This document shows positions 60,851-64,000 of a DNA stretch of 64,000 nucleotides, piece by piece. Position 1 is the first letter of the stretch; each line of letters opens with the position of its first letter. Source of the DNA: Adineta steineri (taxonomy: Eukaryota > Rotifera > Eurotatoria > Adinetida > Adinetidae); NCBI GenBank assembly GCA_905250115.1, contig CAJNOI010000257.1, positions 26,109-90,108 of the forward strand, in the 5' to 3' direction. Position numbers and translations under genes: made by a program. The notes beneath the pieces were generated by a model, which worked only from the letters and a program-made list of their open reading frames with translations, was not told where the DNA came from and did no database searches.

Positions 60851-61050
60851 AATTATTTAAATCTCTTATCTAAAACAAATATAATAAATATATATATAGA
60901 TAAATGCATTTTTCTTGTAGTCTAAACCAACCTTCGTAACCGTGAAGGTAAACAACAAATTTTTTTGTGATTATATGTGCATTGAAGCAGAACATAAACG
61001 ATGAATATTTTCATATTCATTTGTGAAAGAAAAGACGTAAAATAAACAAT

Positions 61051-61618
61051 ATGGGAAGTATGTTTGGCAAAAATAAAAAATTATCATCTCAACAAACGCA
61101 ACTTTATAGTCAACAAACTCAACTACAACCATATGTTATTCAACAAATCCATGATGCATTTACAGATCGAGCAGGAAAAAATGGACGGTAAAGAATAGAA
61201 AAAAAATTATTTTTCTATTATATAATATATAGGATGAATGTGAACGAATTTAAAATAGCATATCCACAAATAAATCCAAATGCGAATATGTATAATATGG
61301 ATATGGACGCAGAACGTATGAAGTTTCGTTTCAAGTTTTTTTTTTCATTTTTTTTTTCTTTCTGATTTTTGACGGTTACTCATAGGATTCTTCATGATGT
61401 TCGATACTGATCGTAATGGTAAAAGAAAAATACGAACAAAAAAAAAAGAACATTGTTTTGCTAATTTAATTAATTTTTCATAATAGGCGTGTTGACATTT
61501 GATGAATTCATGATAGCATTCGTTCAAATGCAAAGAGGTAGTAATATTTCCTCAAAATATTGGTCATATATTAAGAACATTCTACATGCTGACATCCTCT
61601 CTAGGTGTAGTCTTCTAA
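61051..61618 (+). CDS. Short NCS-like EF-hand protein, C-terminal half not found
   Basis: Exons 61051-61187, 61233-61315, 61386-61418, 61487-61537 and a tentative last one 61605-61618 join in phase to about 105 residues. The start MGSMFGKNKKL has a glycine at position 2, as in myristoylated neuronal calcium sensors. A degenerate first EF-hand (DRAGKNGRMNVNEF) is followed by a canonical loop DTDRNGVLTFDE and FMIAFVQMQRG. NCS proteins have four EF-hands and about 190 residues; hands three and four are absent, and the DNA up to the convergent TCF25 gene (stop at 61828) shows no matching exon. So the gene is either truncated or a short variant. Intron sizes are 45-70 bp. The last exon is a guess. 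Confidence 0.6.
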
Positions 61619-61827
61619 ATGTTGCAAATGTTCGTCGACAACATATAAAACACTTCGATCAATATTCATATTCTGAGCGCATCTTACAACGACATGTTCA
61701 ACAAATTCTTCGATTTAATCTTATTCTACAAGATGATCTTCTACAATGCTTTTTATGTTTGGTTAAAATATTTTCTTTCCTTTTATGTTCTTTCCATATA
61801 TATTTCTTTTATAAACAACCATATTTT

Positions 61828-64000
61828 TCAATCAAATTCGTTATTATTTTCATTGTCATCCTCTCCTGGAGGTTGTTGCAATTGATCTTCATGAATATTA
61901 GTAACACCAATGTCACGAATGAAATCACGAATACTTTCTTGTAATGCTTGTAACATACCGACGTCATTGTCACCACCACCAACAGCACCACCTTGAGCAT
62001 TCGGATCGACCAGAAAATTCTATAAAGATTATAGAAATAATTCGATTTCATTTTGTTTTTTTTAATAATTACTTCTAAATTGAAATTTGGCATTAATGAT
62101 CGAAGAAACATGCCAAATGAATTGTATGAACTATTCACTTGCATGGTAGGTCTAAAAAAATAATGTAAAATCAAATAGAGAGTAATAAAAAATAATTCTA
62201 CCTTTCCGGTCGTTGAAAACCAACGATAGAATCTGTTGGAGGAAATGGATCAAATGTATAAAATGTATTTGCATTTTGCATAGCCTATACAAATAAAATT
62301 ATATAATATTTCGTTTTTTTTCTTCATATATACATACATTTGTTAGAAATCCTCTTATTTCATTTGATTCTGATAAAACAATATGTCGACATACATTAAT
62401 TGGTGTTTTACGATACTCTGTTTTTCTTCTATAAATAAATAAAATAATCAATATATATTTTATTTCTTTTAAATTTACAATTCAGTATAGTTTGCAATTC
62501 TTGGATCTTGATTCTGTTCAATAATTTGTATAACATGATTAACATTATCTTTTAAAAAGTCTAATTCATCTTTTTCTTTCCATTCATTTGACATTCGTAC
62601 AGCATATAATTGTTGTATACATTTAAGTGCCTCGGTTTCATATCGTTCACTATCAGAAAAATATCGACATTTTTCAACTGTTCTATCTGGTCTTATTGAT
62701 AATTTATCAAGTATATATTTAAGCATCGATGGAAAACGTATTAATGCATTTTGTAAAGTTTCATTCGCTTTATCAAATGATGATATACGAAAATATGCAA
62801 GTGATAATGAATAAATAAAATTTGGTAAACCATCAAGTTTTAATCGTTGGTTTTGTTCCGAATAAAAACGAATCAAATAATTATATTCTTCTGAACGTAT
62901 TGCATAATAATCGAGAAGAAGAACAATTGCAAGTGGATCATCAATTGGATCAAGACTAAATAATTTGAAATAAAAGAATATTTTTATATATAACTTATAT
63001 ATGAAAATTTACCTTAGGAGTACTTTACAAAATTCCAGCGCTGTTCTTGAACAACCTCGTTCACCAATATAAATAATATGTTTAAATAAACTGATAAAAA
63101 ACGATCGATTTTCTTGTATTCGATATTCTAAACGACATTCACCACGTGTAATAGAAAATAGTGGATGAAATGATTGTTGAAAACTATATAAAGCACGTTC
63201 TAATAATAGAAAAATAAATAAAAATATTATTTATATAACAAAAACTAAATTTACCAATAAGATCAACAGCTGTTGGTGTATCATCTTGCATTCGACTTAC
63301 ATCACTTAAATGAATAAGTGCATCAATATGATAAGGATGATGACGAAGAATATCCTATAGGCAAAAAAAAAGAAAAATATTTTGTTATAAAGAAAAATGT
63401 TGAACAAACCATAATTCCTTGTAGATTATGTTGATCAACATGATCAAAGAATTGAATTTGTAATCGTTGATAATCTTTATCATATTCAAATTGAAAATAA
63501 TTTCCTGTATTTATTGCTGTTTCAGATAAGGGTGATGATGGTTTCATTAATAAACCTATATAATAAAAATGTTATTATTTTTATTCGATCAAGAAAAAAC
63601 AACAAAATTACCAAATTTAAAATAATTAGGCCATCCTACTTTAGTAAAAATAAAAGCATTTTGTTTAGCTAATCGAGTAGATGGACGTTGTTGTTGTTGT
63701 TGAAGTATTTGATATGCACGACGACTATAATAAGAAATTAATTTTAGAAAATTTATAAATTAACTATTTACCGTTGAGCTGGCATATTAGCTAGCATGGC
63801 TTGTGCAGTTGGGTTATTTTCACGTTCAATTTGTTCAACAATACTACTTCCAAATTTTTTTTTCATTTCATTTATTGGATTTAATAAACGATTATCCGTT
63901 GATAGTAAATCTGAAACTATGTCTTTTGATGATGATGCTGCTTCTGATTGAGATTCGTTTGTTACAATTAAAAAATCATCATCTACCTAAATAAATGATA
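61828..64000 (-). CDS. TCF25: TCF25 / NULP1-like protein, 5' end outside the window
   Basis: At least seven minus-strand exons run from the window edge to a stop at 61828. They read, among others, DILRHHPYHIDALIHLSD, FHPLFSITRGECRLEYR, ENRSFFISLFKHI, LDPIDDPLAIVLLLDYYA, GLPNFIYSLSLAYFRIS and GMFLRSLMPNFNLE, which follow the TCF25 family closely. The family is a component of the ribosome-associated quality control complex (Rqc1 in yeast). Exons lie at about 63970-63760, 63730-63610, 63550-63413, 63356-63256, 63203-63015, 62955-62483 and several to 61828. The tail is acidic and Asn-rich (PPGEDDNENNNEFD). No break seen. The N-terminal basic region would lie beyond base 64000. Confidence 0.9.

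Overview
The window looks like nuclear DNA of a bdelloid rotifer. It is AT-rich, has spliced animal-type genes with many short GT-AG introns (about 50-60 bp), carries TGTGGG-type telomere-like repeats scattered through it, and mixes ordinary animal genes with genes of bacterial or fungal type. The taxon is inferred from these traits; no marker gene proves it. I found no rRNA, no convincing tRNA, no CRISPR array and no LTR or Penelope-type retroelement.

Left part (1-28 kb) is accessory in character. It holds an NRPS adenylation/carrier remnant (-), a single-exon sulfotransferase (+), an intact 11-exon CYP4-type P450 (+) with a recognisable TATA promoter and 5' leader exon, a bifunctional PAPS synthetase (-) with two single-base frame breaks, an intact five-exon adenylation-carrier-thioester-reductase enzyme of fungal NRPS-like type (+), and a CYP3-type P450 (-) with one two-base frame break. 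Read together these could activate and reduce a carboxylic acid, oxidise it, make PAPS and sulfate the product. That joint pathway is an inference from co-location only.

Middle part (28-45 kb) is gene-poor. It has a decayed Helitron helicase fragment, an inverted-repeat DNA element, a JmjN-JmjC gene whose three metal-binding residues are all replaced, and a small two-RRM gene beside it.

Right part (45-64 kb) holds a full-length P-glycoprotein-type ABCB exporter (-), a broken ABC remnant next to it, an ankyrin-repeat gene (-), an unrecognised decayed gene (-), then a compact housekeeping block: eIF1A (+, with a long acidic tail), AP-3 sigma (-), a short NCS-like EF-hand gene (+) and TCF25 (-, running off the window). 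A ten-N gap at 58504-58513 is flanked by an exact 47-bp duplication and is probably an assembly join.

The strongest undescribed-looking structure is a family of about fifteen short (45-95 bp) elements spread over the window. Most begin with a G-rich telomere-like stretch and end with its C-rich complement, so they can fold as hairpins; loops differ. They sit in introns and intergenic DNA, and one lies exactly where the ABC remnant is cut. Several larger palindromic or TIR-bearing non-autonomous elements lie beside or around them.
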